A DNA stretch of 64,000 bases from Chthonomonadaceae bacterium. Lineage in GTDB: Bacteria; Armatimonadota; Fimbriimonadia; Fimbriimonadales; Fimbriimonadaceae. The translations under genes and the position numbers were made by a program. The DNA is taken from NCBI GenBank assembly GCA_015709495.1, contig CP054189.1:2542001-2606000 (forward strand), given 5' to 3'. The notes beneath the pieces were generated by a model. The model was given only the letters and a program-made list of their open reading frames with translations, had not been told where the DNA came from and searched no databases. This document shows, piece after piece, positions 8,902 to 17,860 of this stretch (position 1 is the first letter of the stretch; each line of letters opens with the position of its first letter).

Positions 8902-10667
8902 GAGCCTCCTCCTGTCGTTGCGCCTGTCTCCGCTGGGAAAACGGCCTCCAACATCATCCGATTCAGTTCGATGCGCTCCTTGCTCCCGGCAGGAGGGTCC
9001 AATTCGAGAAGGCGTCTGGCCTCAATGCTCAGGACAAGGCTCTGAAAGGCGGTTGGGTCGTAAAGGATGCGCGTTTGAATCATAAGGTTGAGGATCTCGG
9101 CCAGCTTGTCCTTTGACGACTGGGCGACGTCGCCGGGTTCCGCCGCAAGTCCTTGCAGCGTGGCGCGGTTTTGAAACCCGAACGCCCGCATCAGGTACTG
9201 CGTGGACGGCTCTTGCTGGGCGACCAGCCTTCGCAACAGCGCGGTGGGGTCGGCGAGGGGCGTGCCGCCGATCAGCGCGTCGCTCACCGAGAAGACGAGG
9301 GCGGAGGTGAAGAAGCTGTCGGGTGACGCTTTGAGGGCGATCACCTTTGCGACGAGCCCTTCCATGTCCGCTTTCGACGAAGGTCCCGAGACGCTTTCGA
9401 GGAGCGCGGCGGCGTGCTCGGCGTTCTTAAACAGAAACGCCTTGAGCTGGTCTTGACCCACAAGATCGAAGTAGCTTCCGGGCGACGATGGGTCGTCCGG
9501 GGAGTTGAATTCGTGCCCGGCCTCGACCTTGACGGACTCCACCGGCGGAAGCGCGCCGTCCTCTGGTTTCTTGGGAAAGATCGGGTAGATGCGGCCCCTG
9601 ATTTGGCCCAAGACGACCAAATATCCGGGCTCAGACGCGCTCACTTTGAGTCGAAGGAGCTGGCCCACCTGGAGGTTGGTGGTATCCGGCTGAATCGAAA
9701 TGGACAGCTTCGTCGGGTCGGGGTTTTCGGTGGCAAAGAGTTGCGCCGCCGACTTCAACAACCGAGACTCCGGGCCCACTTGGTCCTTCGACTCGAACAT
9801 CAGGGCCTCGCGGTACGCCGACGAAACCGTCGGAGATTGGCTGTACCCCTTCGACGTAAGGAACTCGCTGAGGTTGGTGGAAACGTCGGTTCGAACCTCC
9901 TCCCAGGTGGGCGTCACCTCATCCGACTCTTGGAGCGAGCGCATGAGGAAGTGAGTGAACAGGCCGGTCCGCTGGCCGCCTTCGAGGCGGGCTTCATAAG
10001 CCTTCTCGATATCTCGGCAGGCGGTGACGTAGCAGACCTCCCCCTTGCCGAGATCGAACTTGTGGCCGAGGTCTTTGCCGCTTGCAGGCTCAGGAAAGAC
10101 GTCGAACCCTTTGGAGAGCAGGGTTCGCCGTCGGGGAATGTACAGCCTTGGAACGATGCCTGCGTCAAGGCCTTTCGACATCGCGCCCGAGTGGCAGGAG
10201 TCGAGGATCACCGTCCGGCTCCGGGCGTTGATTTGGCGCACCGCGGCGTACAGTTCGTCGGGCGTTATGGTCCGATACTCCCCCTTGCCCGACGGGTCGT
10301 CAGCCACCGCGTCCGCAGGCATTAGACTGGGCGGGGACATCATCCCATGGCCTGCAAAGTAAAACACGAAGCGCTCGTCCTCGCCAATCGACGACGCTGC
10401 GATCTTGATTTCGTTGAGGATTCGTTCCTTCGTTGCGTCGGCATCGAGGAGGGTCCGAACCTTGAACCCAAACCGGAGCGCGAGCACTTCGGAGAGCGCC
10501 TTGGAGTCGGGCACTGGGCCTTCGAGAGGGGCGTATCCGGGGGCGTTAGGGTAATGCTGAACGCCTACCACGATCGCGTAGTCGGCATGGCTCGCGGCAG
10601 AGAGCGCCGCAAACAGGAGCGCCGAGATCAGGCGCCGACTACCCACTCCGCAAAATGTGCCCCTCAT
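8898..10667 (-). CDS. Secreted caspase-like (peptidase C14) protease with DUF4384-like C-terminus
   Basis: About 589 aa. Two in-frame ATGs lie 4 codons apart (10679 and 10667); I prefer 10667 because GGAAG lies 5 nt before it. A signal peptide is followed by the p20 fold (YAIVVGVQHYP). The dyad is intact: His107 in FYFAGHG and Cys158 in LDSCHSG (numbered from 10667). Residues about 311-425 match a DUF4384-like beta domain (QVGQLLRLKVSASEPGYLVV). Bacterial caspase homologues (metacaspase/orthocaspase class) usually cleave after basic residues. It is the only caspase homologue wholly inside the window with both catalytic residues. It lies about 45 bp downstream of the IPT membrane protein and overlaps the NlpC/P60 gene, so it probably shares their transcript. 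Confidence 0.9.
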   Translation of the reverse strand: MRGTFCGVGSRRLISALLFAALSAASHADYAIVVGVQHYPNAPGYAPLEGPVPDSKALSEVLALRFGFKVRTLLDADATKERILNEIKIAASSIGEDERFVFYFAGHGMMSPPSLMPADAVADDPSGKGEYRTITPDELYAAVRQINARSRTVILDSCHSGAMSKGLDAGIVPRLYIPRRRTLLSKGFDVFPEPASGKDLGHKFDLGKGEVCYVTACRDIEKAYEARLEGGQRTGLFTHFLMRSLQESDEVTPTWEEVRTDVSTNLSEFLTSKGYSQSPTVSSAYREALMFESKDQVGPESRLLKSAAQLFATENPDPTKLSISIQPDTTNLQVGQLLRLKVSASEPGYLVVLGQIRGRIYPIFPKKPEDGALPPVESVKVEAGHEFNSPDDPSSPGSYFDLVGQDQLKAFLFKNAEHAAALLESVSGPSSKADMEGLVAKVIALKASPDSFFTSALVFSVSDALIGGTPLADPTALLRRLVAQQEPSTQYLMRAFGFQNRATLQGLAAEPGDVAQSSKDKLAEILNLMIQTRILYDPTAFQSLVLSIEARRLLELDPPAGSKERIELNRMMLEAVFPAETGATTGGGS

Positions 10668-10724
10668 TGGTTCTTCCATTCGTTGGACGGCTGTCGCGTG
10701 TCACGGTTCTTGCGAGTCCCTCCG

Positions 10725-12926
10725 TCAGAGCCGGGACCTGAGACCCGCCATACCCAACTTCTCGTCTTGATCGGTGAGCCCCTTGGGAACATCGGTGAGC
10801 ATCTTGAGCGCTTCCCGAGCATTGGACTTCATGTTCTTCCGAATCGCAAAGTCCACGTAGGCCAGGGCCGGGAATGCCACGGCCCTTCCAAACAAGGCCG
10901 CAGTCTTGAACCCAGCATCCGCTGCAACGAGGTGCCTATCGCTGATGTCGGAGGGCGTTCCGGCATCGAATTCTCGCAGACGAGTCTCGGCCGACAGGAT
11001 GACCGAGTAATCGACGACTTTGTCCCCAAGCTGTTGAATCTTGGCATCGCTTTCCAGCGCCTCGGCCAGGACCTTGTATGTGTCCTCCCCTGTTTTCAAT
11101 CCCGCTGAGGTTCTTGCATCTTTCAGCAGGGCGCGCGCCTTTGTGACCTGGTTGGTCTCGACGAGGGCATACGCCTTGAGAGCGAGGGCGGCGGGCATGT
11201 CGAAATGCTGGTTCTCGTCGATTTCTCTTACCACCGATGCCCAGTCAAACCGACAAGCCGAGCCATATCCGGGGATCGGGAGCGGAGCGGCGTCTGCGAC
11301 GTTTTCAGGCTCAGGCTCAGGCTCAGGCCCGGGTGGCTTAGGAGGCGCCCCACCTGCTTTCGTCGCCCTTGCCACTTCCTCGCCCTTTGCGTTGATCGCG
11401 ACGATGTTCGTCTGATCGGCCACGCCTGCCGGGACGACGGCGACGATTTGAGTGTCGCTCCAGGAGACGATTTGATCGGCCGGCTGGTCGCCGAACATCA
11501 CTTTTCCGGGTTCGCTGCCAAAACCCGTTCCTTGAATCGTAAACGGCTTGCCCGGCACGGCACGATCCGACATCACAAGGGGCTTTTTGGAGGGATCGAT
11601 GACATTGCCGAACTCGATCCTGAGCTTCTTGGTTCTGGGCATCAGCGCGTTGAGATACGGAATGAACGCTACGCGTTCGGCTTCGACAAAGACAGCCGTA
11701 TCGGTGAGTCCCGGCACGTCCTTGGTGTTGACGAAATACACCCCACGTTTGGTCATGAGGGGCTTGAGATAGTCGGAATGGAACGAGTCCTTGTCGTCCT
11801 TGTTCTTGTAGAAGTTCACCCTCGCGCCATTGAGCATCGCGCCGCGGTATTCGAGCCGAGCTCCGTTGTCGAGGGACATGCTGAGGGGCGCGGCCGACTG
11901 TAGCTTGAACTTCCAATGCGTGTACATCAAATAGCTGATGTGGAGCATTGCGACGAGTCCCAAGAACAGCATCGAGATGGCGAGCGCGTTGCGCGCCAAG
12001 GACTGAATGAAGTCGGTGAGCGTCGCCGGGATGGGTGGGCAGTAGGTGAGCGTCGGAGGGTACTCGGGGGTTTGAATCTCGCTGGTCTCCGACGACACCA
12101 CCGGAGCGCCCAATCCGGCGCTTGAAACCCCCGCAATCGCTTCTTCGGGCAAAGGCGGAACCGTCGGCGCATCGACCCGATGGAACGTGAGCGGCAATTC
12201 GTCGACCTTCGGCGCTCCCCGAAACGCTTTGTGCTTCGTCCGCGCCCGGATCGGGACCGATCGGCTCGAATCCTTGCCCGGCTCGGGCGGCGGGATCGCC
12301 AAACGCTGCGAGAAGTTCTCCAGGAGAGTGTCCTTCGGTCGAGGGAGCTTCAAATCACAGTACAGCCAGTCGTTGCCTTTGTTGTGAACGATCACCTCGT
12401 AGGCCGCCGACCTTCGGAAGAACCGCTTGACTTTGCGATCCTCGGGCTGAAACTCGATCTGCCACTCATAGAAGGGTCGAAGGATGACCGTGCCCTTGAT
12501 TTCGGTAATCCGATCGCCTTTGGCCGCCCCCTGGCCTTCCTGAACGTGGGTTTCGACGATGATGGAGACCTCGTAGACTCCCGCGCGGGAGTCGGACCGC
12601 TGCGGCGCCATGAAGCTGAGCAGCACGTCTCGCGATGCGCCGTTCGAAACGTACACCTTCACCCACTGGTCCTTGGGGCCTTGCTGGTCCGGCTTGCTCG
12701 AAGCCCCCTCGCCGACGGCGGGCGGCATCGCGTTGATGCGGAACCAGCTATCCTGCCAGTAGGGGTTCTCGCACCGAAGCCGGACAGTGTAAGCGTTCTC
12801 CCGTTCTGTGGCGTTGGTGATGCGCAAGACCGCCGTCCCCAACCCGACCATGCCTTCGGGCAACGCCTGACGCTGGGGCCGCCTACCGGGAACGACGTCG
12901 ATCTCTGAGTGAAGGAGTTGGATCAA
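10725..12926 (-). CDS. Single-pass membrane protein with IPT/TIG domain, eCIS-linked
   Basis: Encodes 733 aa. The start is TTG (12924-12926), overlapping the previous TGA as TTGA, with GGAGG about 10 nt upstream. Residues 1-260 are beta-rich with NEW3/Ig-like character ([17 protein letters not shown]) and no signal peptide. One transmembrane helix lies at about 313-335 ([19 protein letters not shown]). An IPT/TIG domain (about 449-522, containing [19 protein letters not shown]) follows, then a short PEPEPEPE spacer and a helical C-terminus. Topology would leave the N-terminal beta domains on one side and IPT on the other. It shares layout (beta domains, one TM, acidic Pro-Glu stretch) with its upstream neighbour. 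It could anchor the injection particle, as the unrelated membrane protein CisA does for Streptomyces CIS; that role is inferred. Confidence 0.75.
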   Translation of the reverse strand: MIQLLHSEIDVVPGRRPQRQALPEGMVGLGTAVLRITNATERENAYTVRLRCENPYWQDSWFRINAMPPAVGEGASSKPDQQGPKDQWVKVYVSNGASRDVLLSFMAPQRSDSRAGVYEVSIIVETHVQEGQGAAKGDRITEIKGTVILRPFYEWQIEFQPEDRKVKRFFRRSAAYEVIVHNKGNDWLYCDLKLPRPKDTLLENFSQRLAIPPPEPGKDSSRSVPIRARTKHKAFRGAPKVDELPLTFHRVDAPTVPPLPEEAIAGVSSAGLGAPVVSSETSEIQTPEYPPTLTYCPPIPATLTDFIQSLARNALAISMLFLGLVAMLHISYLMYTHWKFKLQSAAPLSMSLDNGARLEYRGAMLNGARVNFYKNKDDKDSFHSDYLKPLMTKRGVYFVNTKDVPGLTDTAVFVEAERVAFIPYLNALMPRTKKLRIEFGNVIDPSKKPLVMSDRAVPGKPFTIQGTGFGSEPGKVMFGDQPADQIVSWSDTQIVAVVPAGVADQTNIVAINAKGEEVARATKAGGAPPKPPGPEPEPEPENVADAAPLPIPGYGSACRFDWASVVREIDENQHFDMPAALALKAYALVETNQVTKARALLKDARTSAGLKTGEDTYKVLAEALESDAKIQQLGDKVVDYSVILSAETRLREFDAGTPSDISDRHLVAADAGFKTAALFGRAVAFPALAYVDFAIRKNMKSNAREALKMLTDVPKGLTDQDEKLGMAGLRSRL

Positions 12927-15508
12927 TTCGCCGAGACCTCCACTACGATTCGAATGAGTTGGTGGCGTTTGTCCGTGGTGAGAATCAGGAACTCGCCCCT
13001 CGATTGTCCCGAACTCGAGTCGTGCTCGATGATCGGCGTGACGGAACTCGCTGCGTTGACCTCGCGGAAGAGGTCGCCCGTGCGGAACTCTTCCAGCTTG
13101 AACCCGTCAGGCTCCTTCACCAGCCACATCGCGATGGACTGGCCGCCGGTCGACGGCGAAGTGTTGCGGAACGAGATGCGCTGCCTACCGCCAGGTGGGA
13201 CGATGATCGTGTACTCCTGACCTTCCACGGTCTGCCCCGTTCCATAATCCTCGCTGGTCGGCACCGAACTGAGGGGCGGTGCGGCGATGCCCGATCCGAG
13301 AGCCAAACGAACAAAGTCATCCGTGCGAAGCGGGACGAACCGGACGGTCGCCTCCTGCACGTTTCTCCAGAGCACGGGGCGCACCCCATAGCGTACGAGT
13401 TGCGTAGTGCCATATCTCTCGACAGCGACGCGATCTTCGAGGCTCGTGCGACCCGCACGCGATACTGACCGCGAACCAGCAGTCGCCCCTTGCACGTCTT
13501 TGTTGACCGTCAGCCAAGCGTAAAACGGCGCGGACCAACTCGCATTGACGGTCATATCGACGGGTGTTCCCGTGCCGGTCATCAGCTCACTTCCAAGCAC
13601 AAAGTACTGGGGCTGTTCTCCCACGACGCTAACAAAGGCGTTGTCGATGTTCACCGGTCCCGATCCGGAGCCGAACATCATCAGGAGCAGCAGGAAAATC
13701 GGCGCCATCAGGAACCACGGCAAGGGAAAGATCCGCCAGCGGACGGCGGTAAGTTGAACGGAGTTGCCAGGCTTCCCTCCGTTCAGCACGTCGGTAACGG
13801 GCACTCCCGACACCGATACGGAGTGCTTTTCCTTCCATCCCAACCACCAAATCCCTTTGCGAACGGCCTGGACCTTATGAAGGTTGGGTTGCATCGTTCG
13901 CGCCGAGGACGGAGTGATCAGGGAGTCCAGTTCCTTGTCGAAGAGGTAGCGCCAGTTCGCAACTTCGTACAACTCGTCGGGCGCGGTGGGCCTTCCCGCA
14001 GGGTCCTTGTCGATTTCGGGGTCCCGGACGGCGACGCGGTAGGCGGTGTCGGCGTTGCCAGCGTTTTCGACCGAGAACTGAAACTGAACGACTCGGCCGA
14101 CGGGTCCGGTCTTGCTTACGGGCTCCTTGCACTTCAGGGCGACCGACGGCACGGCCTGCACGTTAAGAGTCAGGTTGCAGGGCTTGAGAGGCTGGCCGTA
14201 GGGTCCCGTGGAAATGACGAACGGGTAATTCGCGGGGTCGGCCCCGACAGGGGGCTTGAGCAGGACGCGGAGTTCGCCGGTTCCGTTCGGGGTGACGTTC
14301 ACCTGGTCCTGAACGATGGAAATCCAGTCCGCGGCAAGCGCACGGTCTTCTTGGAGCACGAAGGTTCGAGGCTGCGGCCTCTGTCCGGCCGAGATGATGT
14401 TGGCGAACTGGAACACGATCAGGGCGGTCTCGCCCGGACGAATAGAGACGATCGTGCCGTCTTTCGGATCGCGAACGACCTTGTCCGCTAGGGGCGCGGG
14501 CGCCTGCACTTCCGAGTCTTCCCTCTCGTAGTCGACGAACTTGCGCGTCGGTTCCGGGCGAGAGACCGGGGTGGGTTGCTCGGGTTCAGGTTTGGCTTTC
14601 TTGAGCACCTCGCCTTCGGTGAACCACCCGTCTCGCTCCTTGTTCGAGATCGGCTCGGGCTGCGGCTCGGGTTCGGGTTCGGGTTCGGGAATCGGTTCTG
14701 GTTCGTCCGGCGTCAGATCGACCAGCTTGATTTCCTTGACCGGCTCAGGCTCTGGCTCTGGTTCGGGTTCTGGTTCCGGCTCGGGTTCGGGCTCAGGTTC
14801 TGGCTCGGGTTCGGGCTCAGGTTCTGGCTCGGGTTCGGGCTCGGGTTCTGGTTCGGGCTCGGGTTCTGGTTCTGGTTCGGGCTCAGGTTTTGGTTCAGGC
14901 TCAGGCTCAGGCTCTGGCTCAGGTTCGGGTTCGGGCTCTGGTTCGGGCTCAGGTTCGGGTTCGGGCTCAGGTTCGGGCTCGGGTTCCGGCTCGGGTTCAG
15001 GCTCAGGCTCAGGCTCGGGCTCAGGTTCGGGTTCAGGCTCGGGTTCTGGTTCGGGCTCAGGTTCGGGTTCAGGCTCGGGTTCTGGTTCTGGTTCGGGAAT
15101 CGCGACGGACTCCGGTTTTGCCCGAGGCTTTCGTTCGGGCTTGACGGCCGGCGCTTCCCCTTGCAGAACCCTCAGCATGAGTTCTCTGTCTCCTGGCGGA
15201 TCGAGGACGAACCCGTCGGCAAGGATACTGATCTTGAACGGATAGTCCCCGATTTCAGCTTCGAACGGAGGTGTTAGGAAGTACCGAATTTCCCTTTCGT
15301 CGAACGGGCCGAGCACCACGCTGTCGTTTTCCGGGAGAACCCACGAGCGGGGCAAGCCTTCGACCTTGGGTTCATAGACGACGGGCGAATCGGTATCGTT
15401 AGCGCAGCGAAAGACCACCTCGCCCCGCGCACCCTGCGGGACGTCCATTACCTTGCCCGGTTGAGGGCTCGACCAACTCTTGTGGACGTCGTTTTCGCTC
15501 AAGGCCAC
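12923..15508 (-). CDS. Membrane protein with long Pro-Glu repeat rod, eCIS-linked
   Basis: Encodes 861 aa with a GTG start (15506-15508), 9 bp after the DUF4159-like gene. Residues 1-115 are an Ig-like beta domain ([15 protein letters not shown]). Residues 138-256 are about 59 nearly unbroken Pro-Glu dipeptides with one Lys interruption, a stiff extended acidic rod. More beta domains follow at about 330-570. A single transmembrane helix lies at about 593-612 ([18 protein letters not shown]). The remaining 250 residues are beta-rich. A (PE)n rod could span tens of nanometres or keep a gap between a membrane anchor and a bound particle. No catalytic motif is visible. The TTGA overlap with the next gene points to a two-subunit complex. 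Confidence 0.78.
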   Translation of the reverse strand: MALSENDVHKSWSSPQPGKVMDVPQGARGEVVFRCANDTDSPVVYEPKVEGLPRSWVLPENDSVVLGPFDEREIRYFLTPPFEAEIGDYPFKISILADGFVLDPPGDRELMLRVLQGEAPAVKPERKPRAKPESVAIPEPEPEPEPEPEPEPEPEPEPEPEPEPEPEPEPEPEPEPEPEPEPEPEPEPEPEPEPEPEPEPEPEPEPKPEPEPEPEPEPEPEPEPEPEPEPEPEPEPEPEPEPEPEPEPEPEPEPEPVKEIKLVDLTPDEPEPIPEPEPEPEPQPEPISNKERDGWFTEGEVLKKAKPEPEQPTPVSRPEPTRKFVDYEREDSEVQAPAPLADKVVRDPKDGTIVSIRPGETALIVFQFANIISAGQRPQPRTFVLQEDRALAADWISIVQDQVNVTPNGTGELRVLLKPPVGADPANYPFVISTGPYGQPLKPCNLTLNVQAVPSVALKCKEPVSKTGPVGRVVQFQFSVENAGNADTAYRVAVRDPEIDKDPAGRPTAPDELYEVANWRYLFDKELDSLITPSSARTMQPNLHKVQAVRKGIWWLGWKEKHSVSVSGVPVTDVLNGGKPGNSVQLTAVRWRIFPLPWFLMAPIFLLLLMMFGSGSGPVNIDNAFVSVVGEQPQYFVLGSELMTGTGTPVDMTVNASWSAPFYAWLTVNKDVQGATAGSRSVSRAGRTSLEDRVAVERYGTTQLVRYGVRPVLWRNVQEATVRFVPLRTDDFVRLALGSGIAAPPLSSVPTSEDYGTGQTVEGQEYTIIVPPGGRQRISFRNTSPSTGGQSIAMWLVKEPDGFKLEEFRTGDLFREVNAASSVTPIIEHDSSSGQSRGEFLILTTDKRHQLIRIVVEVSAN
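14741..15097 (-). repeat. Hexanucleotide-type low-complexity repeat encoding (Pro-Glu)n
   Basis: 357 bp of near-tandem 6-bp units coding Pro-Glu on the minus strand (residues 138-256 of the 861-aa protein). Codons alternate among CCC/CCT/CCA/CCG-type Pro and GAA/GAG Glu, so the DNA is not a perfect tandem array. This argues that selection keeps the peptide rather than recent slippage alone. A shorter run (residues near 272-283) follows after a gap. Confidence 0.93.
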
Positions 15509-15517
15509 ATCCCTAGA

Positions 15518-16684
15518 CTATCCAAGACGCGAAAGCTCCCGTAAACGCCGCCTATGCCAAGCATAGGCGACTATGTTGAGCCCGAACTCTTGCGACTGGC
15601 GAATTCGCTCGCGTGCGTCGCTCGCGTCCGGCTTGGGCAGTTCACCTTGCCAAGCGGCCCCATAGTCGAAGGTCGCCAAGGCGATCCCCTTGTCTTCATC
15701 GACTTCGAGTTTGCCCTTGTCTTGCGCGCCCGGCGGGGGACTGCTGAACATATAGTGCGCCGAGAGCAATGGATGCCCTTTTCCCACGGGCTTCAGACTC
15801 GCACCGGCCTTTTTCGCGAGTTCCGCGAAGCTCTTGGCGAACGCCTCGGCCCCTTGCGCCGCCTCAGCGAACACGAACCCGCCGTTATCGAGGTACCTCT
15901 TCAGGCCGCCCACTTGTTCGTCGGTCAGGGGCTGGAACGTCTCGCCCACTGCGGCATAGAGAATCAAGGGGTCGGACTCGGGATCTTTGGCCCGGAGATT
16001 GAAGGGACCCGTGAACCTGAGGTGAAACCCTCGGCCGTTGCCTTCTCGCACCAGATTGTAGAGTCCTGCCCGGTTCGGCTTCCAGGCGGTCGGATTGGCT
16101 TTGGGGATGAGGCTTAGCTCCCCCACCTCGCCTGACGCATAGCAATGCGGGAACGCCAGAAGTCGGTAGAGGTGATTCAGTTCGTCCTTTCCCGGATCGA
16201 ACGGGTTCTTCGGCTCCTTGATTTCCGCAGAGTCGCTGGACCGATCGACCCGCGCAAGCTCCAGGAACGCTCCCTTGGGCAGTTCCTTGGTGGCCACGAC
16301 GCGGCGTCCCTCGACCAGCCGAAAGTACTTCGTGCCGCCCCCGACCTTCACCGAGGACTTGCTGTCGAAGTTGTCCTCGTAGCTGATGGTGATGTAGATT
16401 TGCCCCTTTTCATCGAGCTTGAACGCGACCGGCTCGCTCAACAGGAGCGCGTTACCGTCGGCGTCGACGGCGACTCCGGGCGCCACGATGACCGTCCGCT
16501 CCTTCTTCCCGCAAACCACCTCCAGCCCGAAGACGATGCCGGGTCGGTGGGACGTTACGGCATGGAGTCTGCGGTGGTCATGGTGATGGCCGTGGGCTTC
16601 GCGCCAAATCTGCGCGTCGATCGGCAGCTCGTTGAACGGCTCGATTCCGGTAATTCGCTTGGCGACGAGTTCTTCTATCGGCAT
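15518..16684 (-). CDS. eCIS-associated protein: baseplate-like N-terminus plus DUF4159-like domain
   Basis: Start chosen at ATG 16682-16684 (AAGGAG about 9 nt upstream); a longer frame exists but overlaps the upstream gene and lacks a site. 388 aa. The N-terminus (MPIEELVAKRITGIEPFNEL) is followed by a His-rich patch (REAHGHHHDHRRLH, about 26-39) and a beta domain about 45-120 (VVCGKKERTVIVAPGVAVDA). The C-terminal half (about 200-370) matches DUF4159-type proteins (FHLRFTGPFNLRAKD, LKRYLDNGGFVFAE), a glutamine-amidotransferase-like fold without an obvious nucleophile. It lies directly after the gpI-like gene, so the N-terminus may sit on the baseplate rim. The His-rich patch could bind metal. 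Confidence 0.7.
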   Translation of the reverse strand: MPIEELVAKRITGIEPFNELPIDAQIWREAHGHHHDHRRLHAVTSHRPGIVFGLEVVCGKKERTVIVAPGVAVDADGNALLLSEPVAFKLDEKGQIYITISYEDNFDSKSSVKVGGGTKYFRLVEGRRVVATKELPKGAFLELARVDRSSDSAEIKEPKNPFDPGKDELNHLYRLLAFPHCYASGEVGELSLIPKANPTAWKPNRAGLYNLVREGNGRGFHLRFTGPFNLRAKDPESDPLILYAAVGETFQPLTDEQVGGLKRYLDNGGFVFAEAAQGAEAFAKSFAELAKKAGASLKPVGKGHPLLSAHYMFSSPPPGAQDKGKLEVDEDKGIALATFDYGAAWQGELPKPDASDARERIRQSQEFGLNIVAYAWHRRRLRELSRLG

Positions 16685-16698
16685 GAGGGGGTCGCTCC

Positions 16699-17859
16699 TT
16701 ATTGCTGCGGCGCTGCGCCGCGGACGATGTTGAGGGTGTAGGCGGTGTGGGCGGGCTTCTCCCACCGGATGATGTCGCGAATGGTCTTTTCGTCGAGGGA
16801 GTCAGGATCGGGGGTCGCAAGGGTGACCACGAACGTGTGAGGCGGCACGTCGCCGAGGATGGTGGCGTCGGTTCCCAGCTTCGCGTCGGGGCCCAACCTC
16901 ATTCCCACGAACGGTACGTCGTTGATTTCAGGCTCCACGCCAGTATAGATTCGAAGGTAGCGGCTGAGACCGTATCGGGTTCCTCGCCAGCGATAAAGCT
17001 CCACGGCTTCTCGGATCAGTCGCCTGCGCCTCATTTCGGGCCAGTTTTCGTCGAGAGGCATACAAACCCAAACGGCCAGCCAGACGAGCAAATCTGGAGG
17101 AGTCGAGAAGGGCCCGAAGAGTCTGTCGAGGTTACTGAGGGTGGCGCGAAGAACCTTGAACGCGTCCTCGAATCCCAGCATGTACCGCTCGAAGAACACC
17201 GGTTCGACCGGATGTTCCTCGTGGCCATCGGGATACATCGCCTCACGATAGATGGAGGGCAGTTCGTCCAGGAGGCGGCACGGGGGATGGGTGATCTTGA
17301 GGATTCCGGGCACCGTCGTCGTTGGCGCGGGCTCACCCTCCTCGGCGTCGGTCAGGTCTTCGACGACCAGATCGAACAGGTAGTCCCCGGTCTGGGTGTA
17401 CCCATCCAAGAAGGCATCGATTTCGACTCGGGCTTCCCGGCTTTCCCCGGCTGCGACCAAGAGGTTGAGAATCGCCCCATCCGGAGTGAGCACGTCTTGG
17501 GCGTCCAGCGCGTCGCCGCCCATCAGTTCGGTCGCCCTGCGCGCGATAAACCGCCACTTCACCCACTTGGGGTTCCATCGGTGGTCCTCCGACTCCAACG
17601 AAAGCCTCACGATGCGGTGGCGGTCGTCCGTTGAAGTCAGGCGGATGGTTATGACGGGCTCATTTCCGACCCTGTGCCAAAGCGGCCTGAGCCTTGTATC
17701 GGGCTTCGAGGTTCCGCCAGGTTCGAGGACTTTGACGAACGTATCCGGCGTCATCTCGACATCAAGGTGGCCCAGACTCGAAGTCATCTCGCGCATCCTT
17801 CCGGAGGGCGGTCCCGCCGAGGGGGGCTCGCTGGGGGGTTTTCCCTTCACCGTGGCCAT
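16699..17859 (-). CDS. Baseplate/tail protein, gpI-like (TIGR02242 family; Afp12-like position)
   Basis: Encodes 386 aa; ATG at 17857-17859, 1 bp after the baseplate J stop. The N-terminal about 165 residues are beta-rich. The C-terminal about 220 residues carry the family core: DELPSIYREA, then FFERYMLGFEDAF, LLVWLAVWV, and RRRLIREAVELYRWRGTRYG, a pattern typical of phage tail protein I/TIGR02242. In Afp/PVC particles this protein joins the baseplate wedge with the gp6/J-like protein. Tight coupling to gp25 and J supports the call. Confidence 0.88.
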   Translation of the reverse strand: MATVKGKPPSEPPSAGPPSGRMREMTSSLGHLDVEMTPDTFVKVLEPGGTSKPDTRLRPLWHRVGNEPVITIRLTSTDDRHRIVRLSLESEDHRWNPKWVKWRFIARRATELMGGDALDAQDVLTPDGAILNLLVAAGESREARVEIDAFLDGYTQTGDYLFDLVVEDLTDAEEGEPAPTTTVPGILKITHPPCRLLDELPSIYREAMYPDGHEEHPVEPVFFERYMLGFEDAFKVLRATLSNLDRLFGPFSTPPDLLVWLAVWVCMPLDENWPEMRRRRLIREAVELYRWRGTRYGLSRYLRIYTGVEPEINDVPFVGMRLGPDAKLGTDATILGDVPPHTFVVTLATPDPDSLDEKTIRDIIRWEKPAHTAYTLNIVRGAAPQQ

Positions 17860-17860
17860 G

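Noticed and set aside
14541-15245. Plus-strand ORF of Gly-Ser repeats (234 aa)
   Set aside because: It is the antisense reading of the Pro-Glu repeat in the 861-aa gene; it has no start context and only exists because the repeat keeps all frames open.
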